From Skeletonema marinoi (Eukaryota > Bacillariophyta > Thalassiosirophyceae > Thalassiosirales > Thalassiosiraceae): 64,000 bases of DNA. This document shows, piece by piece, positions 1 through 12,484 of this stretch (position 1 is the stretch's first letter; each line of letters opens with the position of its first letter). Location of the stretch: positions 1,259,368 to 1,323,367 of the forward strand of contig CM060489.1 in NCBI GenBank assembly GCA_030544225.1, written 5' to 3'. A program made the translations under genes and the position numbers. Under the pieces are notes generated by a model, which worked only from the letters and a program-made list of their open reading frames with translations, ran no database searches and was not told where the DNA came from.

Positions 1-1029
1 ATGAAACAGTACTGGTGAGTACTGTACTTCCCCGTCATTCTTTCCGATATCGTCCTTATTCAATTCATTTTGGGCATTATCATCTGCATCTATCTCTTCA
101 TCTTCTGGGACACCAATTGCAAATGCAAACATACGAGAATGTTTGGTTGGAGGACCTGCATGGATTTCATTTCCTCCTGCCAGCAAAGTTGTACCCGGCT
201 CTGTCTGCAATCCAAGTTGATACTCAACAGGCTGATACAGTTTACCAAAGCATAACAACTGCAGATTGATTGTGCTCCAACCAAGGTACTTGGTATGTTT
301 GCTCTTCAACTTTGTGTCACCGTGCCGTATCAAGACTTCCTTGAGCGTTCCTGGAACAACTTTCCCTTGTCTACCCCAAAAGTCTACGAGTGTATTTGCA
401 TTAGTCACTGGTAACCCATCCCCATCATCCATTGCATACACCACAGTACTTGGACACTCCGATGACATGTACAAACAAATCTGCAGGTTTGGTACCATAT
501 TATCAATGTGCCTTACTTGCCCATTCGTGGGGCCGCCAAGCTGCAAAATGAACATGAGATTGCCAAGACTAGTATAGCTCCTGCAATTTCTTTCTCTGCT
601 TCGACGGTCGCACATGCCAAGCATGTATTGTTTGATCTTGCCTATTGTCAGTGAGGTTTTGGAACTTAATCCATGCTCTTGATTGTAATAGTTGAGTAGC
701 TTGATGGCTGCATTATTGCTATCAGCTTGCCCATCATCATCATGATCGTCGTCGTCGTCTGATGGAAATGATATCCGATAAATTGAAAACACATCACTTC
801 CACCTTGCAATTCACCAACTGACATACCACCGTTGTTGTTCAAGTCATCTTCAATAATTTCCAAGCATTTCTCCTTCTCGGAGTGGAGGACAAAGTTAGA
901 GAACTCTTCGAACAGTTCAGCTAGATGTTTATCGGAGGCCGACTCTGGTTCAAAGACATCGATGCCCATTTCGGTGAGTTCACTTTTGATTTCATGGTCT
1001 GAGTTCAGCTGAGGGTATTCTTTCCTCAT
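1..1029 (-). CDS. Partial gene, Fe(II)/2-oxoglutarate dioxygenase-like C-terminal region (unrecognised family)
   Basis: An open frame of 343 codons runs from an ATG at 1029 (reverse strand) to the left edge without a stop, so the C-terminus is missing. Residues 1-150 are acidic and helical-looking, with a short poly-Asp stretch near 91-99. The second half carries HID at 174-176, then His290 in the context GGNEIHAGPP, then Arg299 nine residues later. This HxD...H...R order and the Gly/Pro-rich turn around the distal His are what is expected of the double-stranded beta-helix of non-haem Fe(II)/2OG oxygenases. No family was recognised, and the HxD-to-H spacing (114 residues) is long. There is no signal peptide. 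Codon use and the uninterrupted frame argue for a real gene. Assignment to the oxygenase fold is inference from motifs only. Confidence 0.6.
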   Translation of the reverse strand, partial: MRKEYPQLNSDHEIKSELTEMGIDVFEPESASDKHLAELFEEFSNFVLHSEKEKCLEIIEDDLNNNGGMSVGELQGGSDVFSIYRISFPSDDDDDHDDDGQADSNNAAIKLLNYYNQEHGLSSKTSLTIGKIKQYMLGMCDRRSRERNCRSYTSLGNLMFILQLGGPTNGQVRHIDNMVPNLQICLYMSSECPSTVVYAMDDGDGLPVTNANTLVDFWGRQGKVVPGTLKEVLIRHGDTKLKSKHTKYLGWSTINLQLLCFGKLYQPVEYQLGLQTEPGTTLLAGGNEIHAGPPTKHSRMFAFAIGVPEDEEIDADDNAQNELNKDDIGKNDGEVQYSPVLFH

Positions 1030-1692
1030 TATAGGTTACCGTTGGTGAGTGTGGAGCTTTCTCCATGGTAGGTAACACCACAAACAGTGGCCATATAGTA
1101 GCGGAGTTGGAGGTGATGGATTGTGATGGGGAGGGATGCAAGCTTCGTCTTCGGTCTAAAAGTGATAAATAAAAGTGTACACAAACTCAAAGAGTGAAGA
1201 AGTGTAGAGGTATCCTATGAAGCTTGAAACCGTCACCATCTCATCACCTCCCCCTTTGGCTTGGAAGGGGGCCAGTCTCCCGATATGGGGGGTATTTCCC
1301 CCCGTTTCGAGCCCTTTGGAAGGGGTGCCATACTTTAATAGGTTATCAGTTAGAGAGCATCCTCCTGAGACAGCTATTTTCACCCCTCCAATTCCGGGGA
1401 TCCCCCCGGCCCCTCTAACCAAAGGCGACCCATTATCCTCTTTGAGATTTGTTTGAACAAAATCCGCAAGCCGCAAGATTTTTCTCTTGGTAGTAGAAGC
1501 TACGCTGCCAAGCCACGCTGCGTATCATTTCAATCGATGCTGCAGCCCTTGGCCACAGGCACAGTTTGAAGGGAAGAAGTGTCGTCTAGGTTGATTAAGT
1601 CGCGTCCTACTGTCTGCTGAGTAATACTGTCTCTTAAAAAGCACCGCCGATCGGGCACATTTTAGCAATACCGCCCTCTTCACATTCACACC
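1030..1692. other. Intergenic region, no gene seen
   Basis: This lies between the divergently transcribed partial gene and the VPS13-type gene, so it should hold both promoters. Positions about 1240-1420 are rich in C and G runs, with small inverted repeats such as ccccctt...aaggggg at 1250-1271 and a g-run/c-run pair around 1286-1303. Short open frames here on both strands are low-complexity and overlap each other; none looks coding. Confidence 0.6.
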
Positions 1693-4600
1693 ATGTCTTC
1701 AACAATATTCCAATGGAACGAAGTCCTCAGCGGCGCCTACCTATACCTATCCACTCCAATTATATTCCGGATGCTGGTTGGATTCATCACACTAAGCATT
1801 CTCTGTGTAGCATACAATCCAACCCTCAATGTAATTCTGAAAGCTCCGCTTCTGAAATATCTTGGAATGACATATGGCAATATTTTCATGTCGGTATGGA
1901 GGCTCAAGTTGAGAATCACAGAGACAACTCTACAGCCATCCAAGTCGGAATTGGTGAAGATGATAATTCTAATTTTGTTTCCATCTGGGAATGTAATGTT
2001 GTCAAAAAACTGTGTGGATTTTCCAGAGAGTAAGGTTACCGTGGGCAAGATTACTGTCAAAGTTCGAATGAGTTCACTAGCAAGGAGATCTACTACCAAT
2101 CCCATTCACGATACAGATGATGCTAACTTGTTCAATAAGACAGGAGATGACGAGACCACAATACAAAAGGAGATAAAGCTGGGATGGTTTGCATTTATGC
2201 ATCACTACATCCCCCGACCAGTGATTGTTATCATATTGCACAATGTGACAGTGCACATAGAGAAGGTGTATCTTGCACCAAAGCCTTCGTCATTGATTCA
2301 ACAGCATGTCAAGAAATCTCCCCGTGATAGCTTGCCAATGGCACTCCCGCTCTCTTATCACGGTGAAGCGGAAGATCTCCCCACTTTTGATCACGCTTAT
2401 TATTGGGAAATGATTAGAGATGAGGGCTTTTCGGGTGCAGAGTCTCTTACGTTTCAAGTGGAGCGGTGGATTGATCACGCAGTCTCAAAATTGAAGAGCA
2501 AGGGAGGGGACAAGAGTCCATCGATCCACTCGAAACGGGACATATCATCTCCATCCGCCTCGCAGCGGAAAGTTGAAAGTACACATTCGAATGTACAAAC
2601 ATACGATGAGAAAGTGAATGAATGGATCAAATTCTTCGCTGAAATCCTTTGCCATTTCATCACGTTGGATCTTGTAAATCCATCCGTTGTCATTTCCGGC
2701 GCCGGTTCAGACTACGTGTACAATGTACGAAAGAAGTACTCCCCGCGAGAAGCTAATTTGAAGCTTGCCAAACTTCCGAAGCGGAAGAGGGCTCTGACAG
2801 TGATTGGAGCGGATTTGATCTCTTTGTCATTCAGTCCTGACTCGCAGTGCAAATTAATGGGTTGCTTTGTTGGTGCTTATTTGAAGGTTGGCAATCCACT
2901 CAGTCTGGCGTCAGGTTCGACGGCAGCAACTGATTTACGATACATTTGGCACCATGTTATCAGCCCTTTCCAGTGCATAGTGGAGTTCAAAGGTGTGATA
3001 CCCTTTTTAGTGTTCTCTTTGAGTTATGATCACTACTGGGAGACTCGGTCTTTGGAGTTGAACTTGTCTTTATCGGAAAAGAACTTGAACCTTTCACCCA
3101 AGCACATCCACACTGTGTTTTTGCACTTGGACGACTATACGGACATTTCATCTCCTGTAGTACAATGGTTAGAGTGGCTGCGACGTATTCGTTCGGAAGT
3201 GCTCACAATAACCCTGGCACAAAAGGTGGCGTACTCCAACACCTACGCAAAAATAAAGGGCGTGAAAAAGGACGAGGCAGAAAGTGATGGCCGACACCTT
3301 CTCACGTCAACACAGATGAAAGAAATTGAATCAGCATCTAGCCAATGGGAAATAATGTTGCTGCGATGCATTGCGATGAGAAAGCATTGGCTAATCCCTA
3401 AAGAGAACGAAGAATTCGCGGAGTTTCTACGCAGCACGAGGTCATCCATTTCATTTCGGAACATAGACTCGTTGGTAGATGACGTTCTTTCTCCGTTCCA
3501 GCAAGTCTACCCTACTCCACTTCATGCTTTGTGTATGATGGTATGGGAGAAATCGTCAATCTTAGCACCTCATGTAACGTTTACTTTCACGGCCGGAACA
3601 TATATGTTTGATTTTCCCTCGGACATCGGCGAAATTGGATCACAAGGAGGTACTGAGAAGAAAGGTATTCCTTCTTCTTTGGCCTCTTCTGGAGTAGAAT
3701 TTAGATTTGAACAATCAAATCCACTATTTCAGTCATCGGAATCTATCAGTTATGATAAACGACGTTCCTTTATTGATCTATCCTTACAAGTTGCTGGGTT
3801 GCGTTGGGATCTTGTCACAGATACAAATGATGAGATTTTGCTTGAACTGCCCCTTTTCAGAAGCAACAGGCCAGCAGGAATAATATATGAGGTAAGATGT
3901 TTATGCTGATTTAGTATTTTCTTGCGCTTACTTGCAAAGTCGTATCTGACGTTCTTCTTCTTCGTCGTCTTTAAGCGTTATGGGGTTCCAAGGCTGGAAA
4001 GCGTACTCTCAATTGAATTAGCATATAGTATTTCGCCGACAAAGGATAGGGAGCAACACTTCGATCTATCATTCCAAACGTCTAATTTGGTAGTAGTCGT
4101 GAACCCCCTCCCATTGCTATCATCAGTGCACACCCTCGTTGAACTCCTTCAGTTTCCGCTACAACCTCAAACAGTGAATGATGAAAGCATTTCTGGCGAG
4201 AGTGATGTTGGTGGGTCGTTTCTTAGCATCAACGCTGATGTGAATGTCAGTGTGAGAAATGTTTCGTTTGTTTTTGTGGTGGATAGGAAAAAATTGAACA
4301 GAGGTTTGCTTGATTTTAACGTAAACAAGATCGCCATGGAATTGAAGACAGGGGGGTCTTCTGGGCAGTTGATCATCTCAACCGGACCATTTTCTTTAGA
4401 CGCAGCGAGGGTCTCATATCATCAATCTCATCTGGTCAATAGACTTGAAACGGATTCAATCTTCGAGGATAACTTTGAGGGTATTGAATATTGGCTAATG
4501 CCATTTAAACCAATCATGCTGATTGAAGGTGTAGAGATTATTGCGACAGGGAAAGAGGAGACTTTGAGACTGGAGGAAAAAGCTACCGAAACGACTATGT

Positions 4601-7600
4601 TGAAGATGAGTATGAAAATCAACGCAGCTTCTTTTGCCCTCAATGCATCGCCTACAACTATTGTTGCAATTCGAGGCGTTATAACTTCCTTCGAACCCTT
4701 TTTACTGTGGGTGCAAGGAGATGTGGATGAGGAAGCACGCATCGAGCAGCTACACTTAGAGGAAAAGGAGAGGAAAACCATCGAAATTCAACGACAAGTC
4801 CTATCGAAAATCTTCAAAGAAATAGACGTTGATGGATCGGGATTTCTAAGTGATGATGAGTTGGAGCAAGTGGTTGTCATGCTATGGAAGGAAGCGCGAG
4901 CTGGTTTCAAGCTTACTGATGAAGAACGTGAGAGAGAAACCAATTATCTTGTGTCGATGGTTGATCGCAGTAAGTCAAATGAGGTTACTTATCAAGATTT
5001 GGATGAAGCTGTTCAAATGCTGTCTGGTAACGTTGACGACAACAATCTAGTCCCAAAAAACCAAATCATCACTGGTGGCTCTGGTAATTTTGCTCATTCG
5101 GATCAATTTCTGTCAAGCTTTCAGTTGCGACAGCTGATCTACTTTGAGGATCTAAAGGAATACGCTTCCATGCATGTTGTCAATGAAGTAACCGGTGGGA
5201 TCGGCGACGGTACTAATTCTTTCCCTACGCCATCGCTGTGGCGGCAAGGCCGTGGTATTGACATGTTTTGGGAACTGTATACGAAAGAAACTGAATGCTC
5301 GCGTATCTCTCTCAACGGACAAAGTATGGAATCAGTACAGCGTCGACTTGTTAGATCTCTTTGGTGAGTGCTCCTCTGCTTTGTCATGTGATTCATTGCT
5401 CCCATTCTTTTTCCTCTTCTCATTCTGTCCGTCTCCATCTCCCAATAGTAATTATGAATTTGCCAAGTTTTGCTGGAATTCGATAGTTGGCCCAGCAATG
5501 AGTTCTGATAGTGATGCGAAGATGACAAACACAAGATGGTTGCTTGATACGAACCATGCAATCATTTTCAGATCAGGAATCACTGATCTACTCAAAGACC
5601 ACGTTTCGCGAGTAACAAAGGAGTCAATGGAAGGAAAAGAAGACACAGTGGCCGACCCGACTAGAAACTGTCAATATGACCTGTCATTAACTGTCGCTGT
5701 CAACAGCGCATCGGCAAGATTTGGCAGTTCACATAACTTTGCAAGACCTCTCCTGGAAACGAATCTAACAAATATGAGTCTAAATACGTACGCGCTATTG
5801 TCTGGAGATGGACGCTTCGTAGAAACGCGAGAATCAAACGATAATCATTCTGAATTCAGTGGCACCAACATTATTCAGTTTCAAGGAGTGGTGAGCGCGA
5901 TGTATCTGAACACGAAGCACAGCCACATGGAATGTTTCATAGAGCCATTTCCATGTTTTGGACAAGCAACTTATCAGGCCTTGCAGGAAGATCCATCAAT
6001 GCATGGACAATCGTCTACAGGTACGGTGATTGCGACTTTCTATTCTTTGACATCGTTGCCAGTACTTCTCCTAATTTCTGTCTCTCTTTTGTACAACAAC
6101 AACAACAGCCGTGTCAAGTAAGAGTTCTTGGTCTGTGAAAGTTGATTGCCCTCGATTCTTTAACATCAATACGTCACCTTCATTCTTTGAGACTGGTTCT
6201 ATTCTGGCAAAGATTATTGGTCAATCGGATCCGGAGAGTCATCGTGACTTTCTGTATCAACGAGATCTCGTTTTCATTCATAAGTTTTGGGACTCATCCC
6301 CGGCACTAAAGAATGGAAGTTTAGACCATGATAGCGCATTAGACGTGATGTGCAATGCCATCGATGCTCACTGGGAACTAGAATTAGAGGGCATACCTCC
6401 AGCCGCCAGAAGAGAGTTAATGAGGAACTTTATCGAGAGAACGGCCGAGGAAGATAGTGATGGTCTGATTCCATTCGAGGCCGTGGAAGTTTGGTTCAGA
6501 AATCTTACTTCCAGGTGTTATTTTACAGGAAGCGACGAGATACAACTGCAAAATGACTCAGGTATGGAACTTAAAGTCACCAAGAAAAGCAATTTCGACA
6601 GGCAGCGATCCACGGTAGTAAACAAAGCGAATTTCCAAATCATCGTGAATTCGTTCCAAGGCATTGGGCATGGAAGCTCAAGTACAGTCTCTTTGAAGGA
6701 GAATAACGAGAGGCGACAATTCTCGAAGCAGTCACTGTGTGGAAATCTGTCACTATATTTACCAGGATTCAGAATAATAGAAAATGTAGCCGTGAACCCG
6801 TATCAGACATTGATGTTTAAGCTCAAGATGCTGAAAGGAATTTACGGCAAATCGAATCGCCGGAGAAGCACTCAAGGCGTCTCGGGCTTTAAGCCTTACT
6901 TGACTGTTGTACCAAAGTCAACAAGCCTAGATACAATCGCTTTGTACGTGCGATCGAACATAGTGATTCGAAGTGAAATCCCTGTAAAGGTTAGAATAGT
7001 TCGTCTGGGTAAATCAGCGGGTCAGTTTAGCAAGCGAGGATCGCAGAAACGCAACAAAAAGTCAATAGATTTGACGAAAAAGCATCTGATGACTGCTCTC
7101 AACAGAGCTGTTGAAGGCGCACCGATTGTGTATGAACATAGATGCAATGGGGAAGGGGATGTAGTCGCCCTGCCTGTGTCGTTGTTGGTGTCTTCCAGTT
7201 TTCATGCAATTTTGATACAAGATGTGTCAGGCAAAGCCAAAAATGCCTGGCGATCTCCACTGCTATTCACAAGAGATTTTCTTTTCAATCCTATGAATAT
7301 TCGTGACGTTTCTCGCTATCATACAATGAGTGGAGTAGTCATCCAAAAAGAACGGCTGAATGTGCAAACCACCGGAAAGAGTAGATACAATACATCTGCT
7401 GGTGACACAAAGAAGAACATGATGCGACGAACTGCTTGGGATATAACGATTCTTGTGGTGCCATCCTTTTTGTGCATGAACTCACTCCCATTTCCAATTT
7501 CAGTTCGTGCTTGGCAACACGCGAAGAAAGACGAAGATGATGACTGGGACGGTGCAGCGGCCGCACTGCTCGATGACCCGGAAGATGCAGTTGAGTCTTC

Positions 7601-10600
7601 GAGTAGTGATGACGACGAAACAGCGATGAGTAACAAGGGGGTCGATGAACAATATCATCTTTCAACAAGACACACCAGTGACTATTACCACGAAGACTCG
7701 GTAAACGTTGGTGGGACACTTCGATTGAGCGGAATAGATTTGTCACGTCCGTTGTTCATTGAAGTATCACAGCACCTTCAAACTGCGGGGGACACGAGTC
7801 TACTTCGGACTTCTCCTGTACGAATCGATTTGCAGAAACTTCAAACGGGCATGAACAGGAAGGGTTTACAGTCGCTGCCAAAATTAATTCTTGATTTAGG
7901 CGACAAGTGTGACTGCCTAGTCGATGTATCACTTGACAGAACAAGTAAAATGCCTTTGTGTACAATTTACTCGCCTTATTGGTTAATCAACAAGACTGGC
8001 ATGAAGTTAGAATACAGTGTTGTTGGTTCGAATGATGGAGTTAAGAGTTACTTGGACAGTGGTGTAGGTGGTCTACCCGTACTGATGCATTGTAGTAAAT
8101 CGGATGAAACAAACGCAATATTGGACCAAGGATCGCGACAATTATCGGTTATACCATTAGAAAGCCCTCGGAAGGAAGTTGCAGAAAATTGGTGGGATGA
8201 ATGCACTAATGGGAAACTTGTATTGAAGAAAAATGTTATTGTAGATGGAACATCCAATCTAGTAGACTGGTGCACAAAGGTCAATTTGGAATGTTCTGGA
8301 ACTTCTGGAGAAGTACATTGCAATTCCTACGTTTTACATGCTAACATCGAGTCATTAGCGGGAGCGTTTCATCGGTCGAATCTGATCAAGTTGACCCCAC
8401 GCTTCATTGGTAAGTTCGAGAGGGTAAACCAACCCGATCAGGTTGAAATGTGCTCTCGATCATTTTCTCACCATTTTCTTTTCCAATCGATTTCCACAGT
8501 CAAGAATAGTCTTCACATCTCTATAAGCATCTTGCCTCTTGCCGGCGGTCCTCACGACGCCAGGAAAATGGCTACATATTTGAGAGAAAACCTAAACCAG
8601 AGCGAGGAAAAGTCACTCATAAATCTCTCTCCAGGAGAATCCACAGTAATCTACAACTTCAACAACTTTCACCATGCTGCAGATAGCTCATATCGGTGGG
8701 TTGCATTCCGTGTAAATGCAAGAAGGTTTGGAGCTACCTTTAAGTGTAAGTGGCACATGGTTCCCCTTGATGTCATGCAATCAAATTTATTCGGGGAACA
8801 TGATGGAGTGAATGACACTCTATGTGGCATAATTGAGGGTAAGGTTCATTCCACAAAAGAAGGCTCTACTTTGACAACCATTTCCCATGCGGATACACCA
8901 CCCTTCCGAATTGAAAACCGCAGTCAGACGCATTACCTTCAGATTTCTCAGGACGATGAAGAGGCCGATATTTTTGAACTCCCGCCGATGCATAGCTGTG
9001 GATATACATGGGATTCGCCACTGGGGAAACGGAGACTCCGTGTTGCTGTAGTTCCAGGACGCAAGAGTGCAAGTGAAATGAATTTTGTTGGCAAGACTTT
9101 GGACTCTGATGCGAAAAGCACAGCCAGCACAATTGACAGTGACGATGATTCTGTAGAAGGCGAAGTACCTGATGACCCATTGCTCCGTTCGTTAAGGGAA
9201 GGCATTTCTACTGGAGGAAAGAATAGTAAATCGCCTTCGTCTCGACAATGGGTACGCTCACGCATGTCAAGAAAGTACAATCTCCAGACGATCGGCAGAC
9301 AGAAAGATCTTTATTGTCCAAAGATTGATGCAGAGTGGTTGGGTTCTGCTCAACAAAATAAAAGTGGAGAGTGCCTCAAAGTTCACACGCGGGTTTCTAC
9401 TGGGACAAAAGTGATTTCCTTCAGTGACTCAGACTGGGTCGCAGATCAAGTAGAAGCTGGTTTGTTAAGAAGGGGTGGCCACTTTAAGAGTTCCTTGATT
9501 GACATCAACATGGAGGGAGCAGGCATATTTTTTAATGACAACTTCCCGAGAGAATTAATGGGTATCTTCGTAAGGGATATCCAAATTTGCAAGCCTATGG
9601 GATCAATAGAGACTACTGCAAGAGTAAGGCACTTTCAGATTGATGCGATGCATCCAAACGCTCGTTACCCAATTATAATACAACCTCTGCCTCTTGGAGT
9701 TGATCGACGGATGCATGAGATACCAAATAGTTCGTCCAACATGACTACTATTCCTCGTAGCATCAAAACACGCGAATGTTATTGGAAGCTGTATGACGAA
9801 AAACCGGTTCCATTGTTTGAGATGAAATGCTCATATGTCCCACAGGTAAGTTATTGCTTGACGATTTGTTTGCTCCTTTTACTAGAAACAATGTATTCAT
9901 CAACCTCTCTTGTGAACTCGCTCCAGAACAAGATGGTGTGGGTGCCAAGCCTCGAAGTGCAGCTTTGTCCAATGAAACTACAGTTAGATGTGGATTACAT
10001 TCTTCGGGTGCTGAGTCTCATATTTGATTCTGTATCAAAATATCGAAAAGAAGACATCGGAAGCAACCAAGCAATCACACATGTCAATGAGGATTTGAGT
10101 TATATAACACGAGGTTCGATGAATGTATGCTTGACTTATATAGAGAACTTCTATATACACCCTGTGGAAGTTCAAATTGAGATTAATATCAAATCGGACG
10201 AGGAAGATTTTAATGATGGAGAATATACTGGTGAAACATCCTCATCCCTGACATTACAAACAATTTCTCAGTCGACAAATTCAGGTATGTTTCGAGCACT
10301 CTCATTGTAGGTTATTTGCAAAACAATTGTTTCTCAGCTTTCTCTCCCATGTCATGATTTCTTTAAACAGAATGGGTTGCGGGGGTCATGGGTTGGCTGA
10401 TCAATGTTGGAGCCAATTTTGCCCACGTGTCTCCAACTTACACGTACACAGACGTTCGCTATACCGATACTTATTCCGACATAATTGATCTGATTGGAGA
10501 TGTGCTGAAATTCTACGTGATCATGTCAATCAAACAATGTTATAAAGTTGTGTTTTCCATGCAAATGCTAGGTAAGCAATGTCAAATTTCAATTTCTATA

Positions 10601-12393
10601 TCTCCTTTTGCGCATCATTACTGACCCTCGCTCTCGCACAACGATCTGATAGGAGACCCGTCCCTTCTCTTGCATCAGTGGAAAACAGGTGTGAAAGATC
10701 TTTTTGTAAAAACTGGTAAGCAATATTTGACTTCAATTATATCTTTTCTTTTAACAATTCAATTGACCCCCACTTGCTCTTGACAACGTTGCAGCTGAAG
10801 AAATCGCAGCTGGTGGAAAAGATGGTGTCGGTAAAGGAGTTTCCTCTCTGGTGCAAAATGTTGTTGGAGGTACTTTCTTTGCTATGGGGAGAGTAACAGG
10901 CTCAGTAGCTGACACACTTACTGCGGTCACAACAACTGACTTATCTTCAGAGAAGTTGAAGCCTAAGAGCGCTAGTTCGGATGGGCGCAATCCGGATCAT
11001 GTGGTAGATGGTCTTGTGCAAGGAACAGGATATTTGACACAGACCGTTGCGCATGGAATAGCAGGATTAATTGGCAATCCGTATCGAGGAGTCAAAACAG
11101 GAACAGTTTCAGGGGTTGCAAAGGGTGTAGCGACAGGCGTCGTCGGTGTTGTAACGATGCCAATTGTTGGAGCATTGGGTTTCATTGCAAAGACTAGTAC
11201 TGGAATAGGACAGACATCGAAAATGTTGGATTTGGGATGCATTGAAGCGCGTTGCCGTCCGAGAAGGTAAGTGTTGCTCGGCATGCGTACTCTCTTCTTT
11301 ATTTAATCAACATGCGCAATCCTCACCCGTTGTCATTTGGATATTGATTACACATGCAGAGTTGTACCGTGGGGGATGCCCATGTCTACAAATGAGATTC
11401 CATATCTGAAAGGAATCGGAATTAGAATCCACACTGTTAGGTATCAGAAGATCAGAAAGCGAGCTGTAAATGTTGATGCAGACGGCGAAAACGACGGCGA
11501 CGATGTGTCTACTAGAGAACGTCGGAGGATTCTTGGTAAGGATTAGATGCGAGATTGTATTCATTTTTTCGTCGCCTTGTCGTGGTACTGAAGATCTTCG
11601 TAACCTCTGCCTTAACCATTACCAGCTGCTGAGAAAAGGAGATTGGACCCTCCCTCAAAACAAGTGAGCATCAAGTATCAAAAAGATAAACGCCACCGTT
11701 TGTCTTATCCGATCAGACCAAAGTTACTTGCAGATCATCCCGGCAACCTTGTCCTCTCGCATTATGCCGTGACATTCGAAGAAACAATCGAATTACGTAG
11801 TTCAGATTTGCAGCTTGATGACATCGTTACAATCAATTTCTGGTAAGAACGGCGTGCTCTAAATCCATTTCAATTCGCTTGTCACAATTCTCACAATTTA
11901 TTGACTCCATGAACTCCATAGGAATCACAAAACGCTCAAGCATACTCCTAAAGCAAAAGCGCTGGCAGTTTGCAACATCTCCGTAGGTGACATGTATTCT
12001 CACGCCCTCGCATTCCACCTGGAACAATTGAAACGAGTAGAATCAAACCTAGCTAGAGGAGCCTTGCCAACCCATCACAACCACGACGATCAATCAAATG
12101 ACATGTCGCTCGTCTTACCCGCTCCTCAGGAATTTCCTCTGTTTAGACCACTGACCAAATCAAAAAGTGACCGCAAAGATATCTTTGAGGCAATCAGCGA
12201 GGAAATAGTGGCAATAGGAAAGACTGAAGAAGACAGAGTCGCCATGTTTGCCTCAGATTCAGACGCCGAATCGGATTCGTCATTTCTCAGCAGCGGAAAG
12301 AAGACAGATGACGAAGGAACAGAAGATCTTGTCAGTAGAAACGAAAGACTCTTTGGTAATGTTTCTCTAAGCTTCTTCCCGATTCCTTGGTAA
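1693..12393 (+). CDS. VPS13-type bridge-like lipid transfer protein, 12 exons
   Basis: Exons inferred from GT-AG sites that keep the frame: 1693-3891, 3976-5363, 5449-6020, 6109-8409, 8500-9845, 9927-10284, 10371-10571, 10653-10715, 10795-11266, 11360-11535, 11626-11842, 11922-12393, giving about 3254 residues. VPS13 proteins form long hydrophobic grooves that move lipids between membranes at contact sites. Support: SPYWLINKTG near residue 2007 and PPFRIENRS near 2287 are hallmarks of the VPS13 adaptor-binding (SHR-BD) region; DPSLLLHQWKTGVKDLF near 2790, followed by Gly-rich helices (GVGKGVSSLVQNVVGG), matches the VPS13 C-terminal domain. Unusual: a hydrophobic anchor at about 22-45 replaces the usual chorein start, and a canonical EF-hand loop (DVDGSGFLSDDE, near 1017) sits inside the bridge, with weaker ones near 1062 and 1500. 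Two introns (8410-8499, 9846-9926) are multiples of three and could be retained without a frame change. The gene is tail-to-tail with the ABC-F gene, 91 bp apart. Confidence 0.9.
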
Positions 12394-12484
12394 AAATGTG
12401 AGATGCTTCTCCCTGTGGAAATGAAGTGACGAAAAAGTCTTGCTAAATCTTTGTGTGTAAAATCTGTTACCATAACCTTAATCT

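Noticed and set aside
1217-1476. Pro-rich open frames on both strands near 1.2-1.5 kb
   Set aside because: They arise from c- and g-runs in an intergenic stretch, overlap each other and lack homology to anything I recognise.
8410-8499. Reading the VPS13 gene straight through at 8410-8499 and 9846-9926
   Set aside because: Both stretches are open and multiples of three, but they start with gtaag, end with a pyrimidine tract and cag, and encode residues that interrupt conserved VPS13 blocks; splicing is the better reading.
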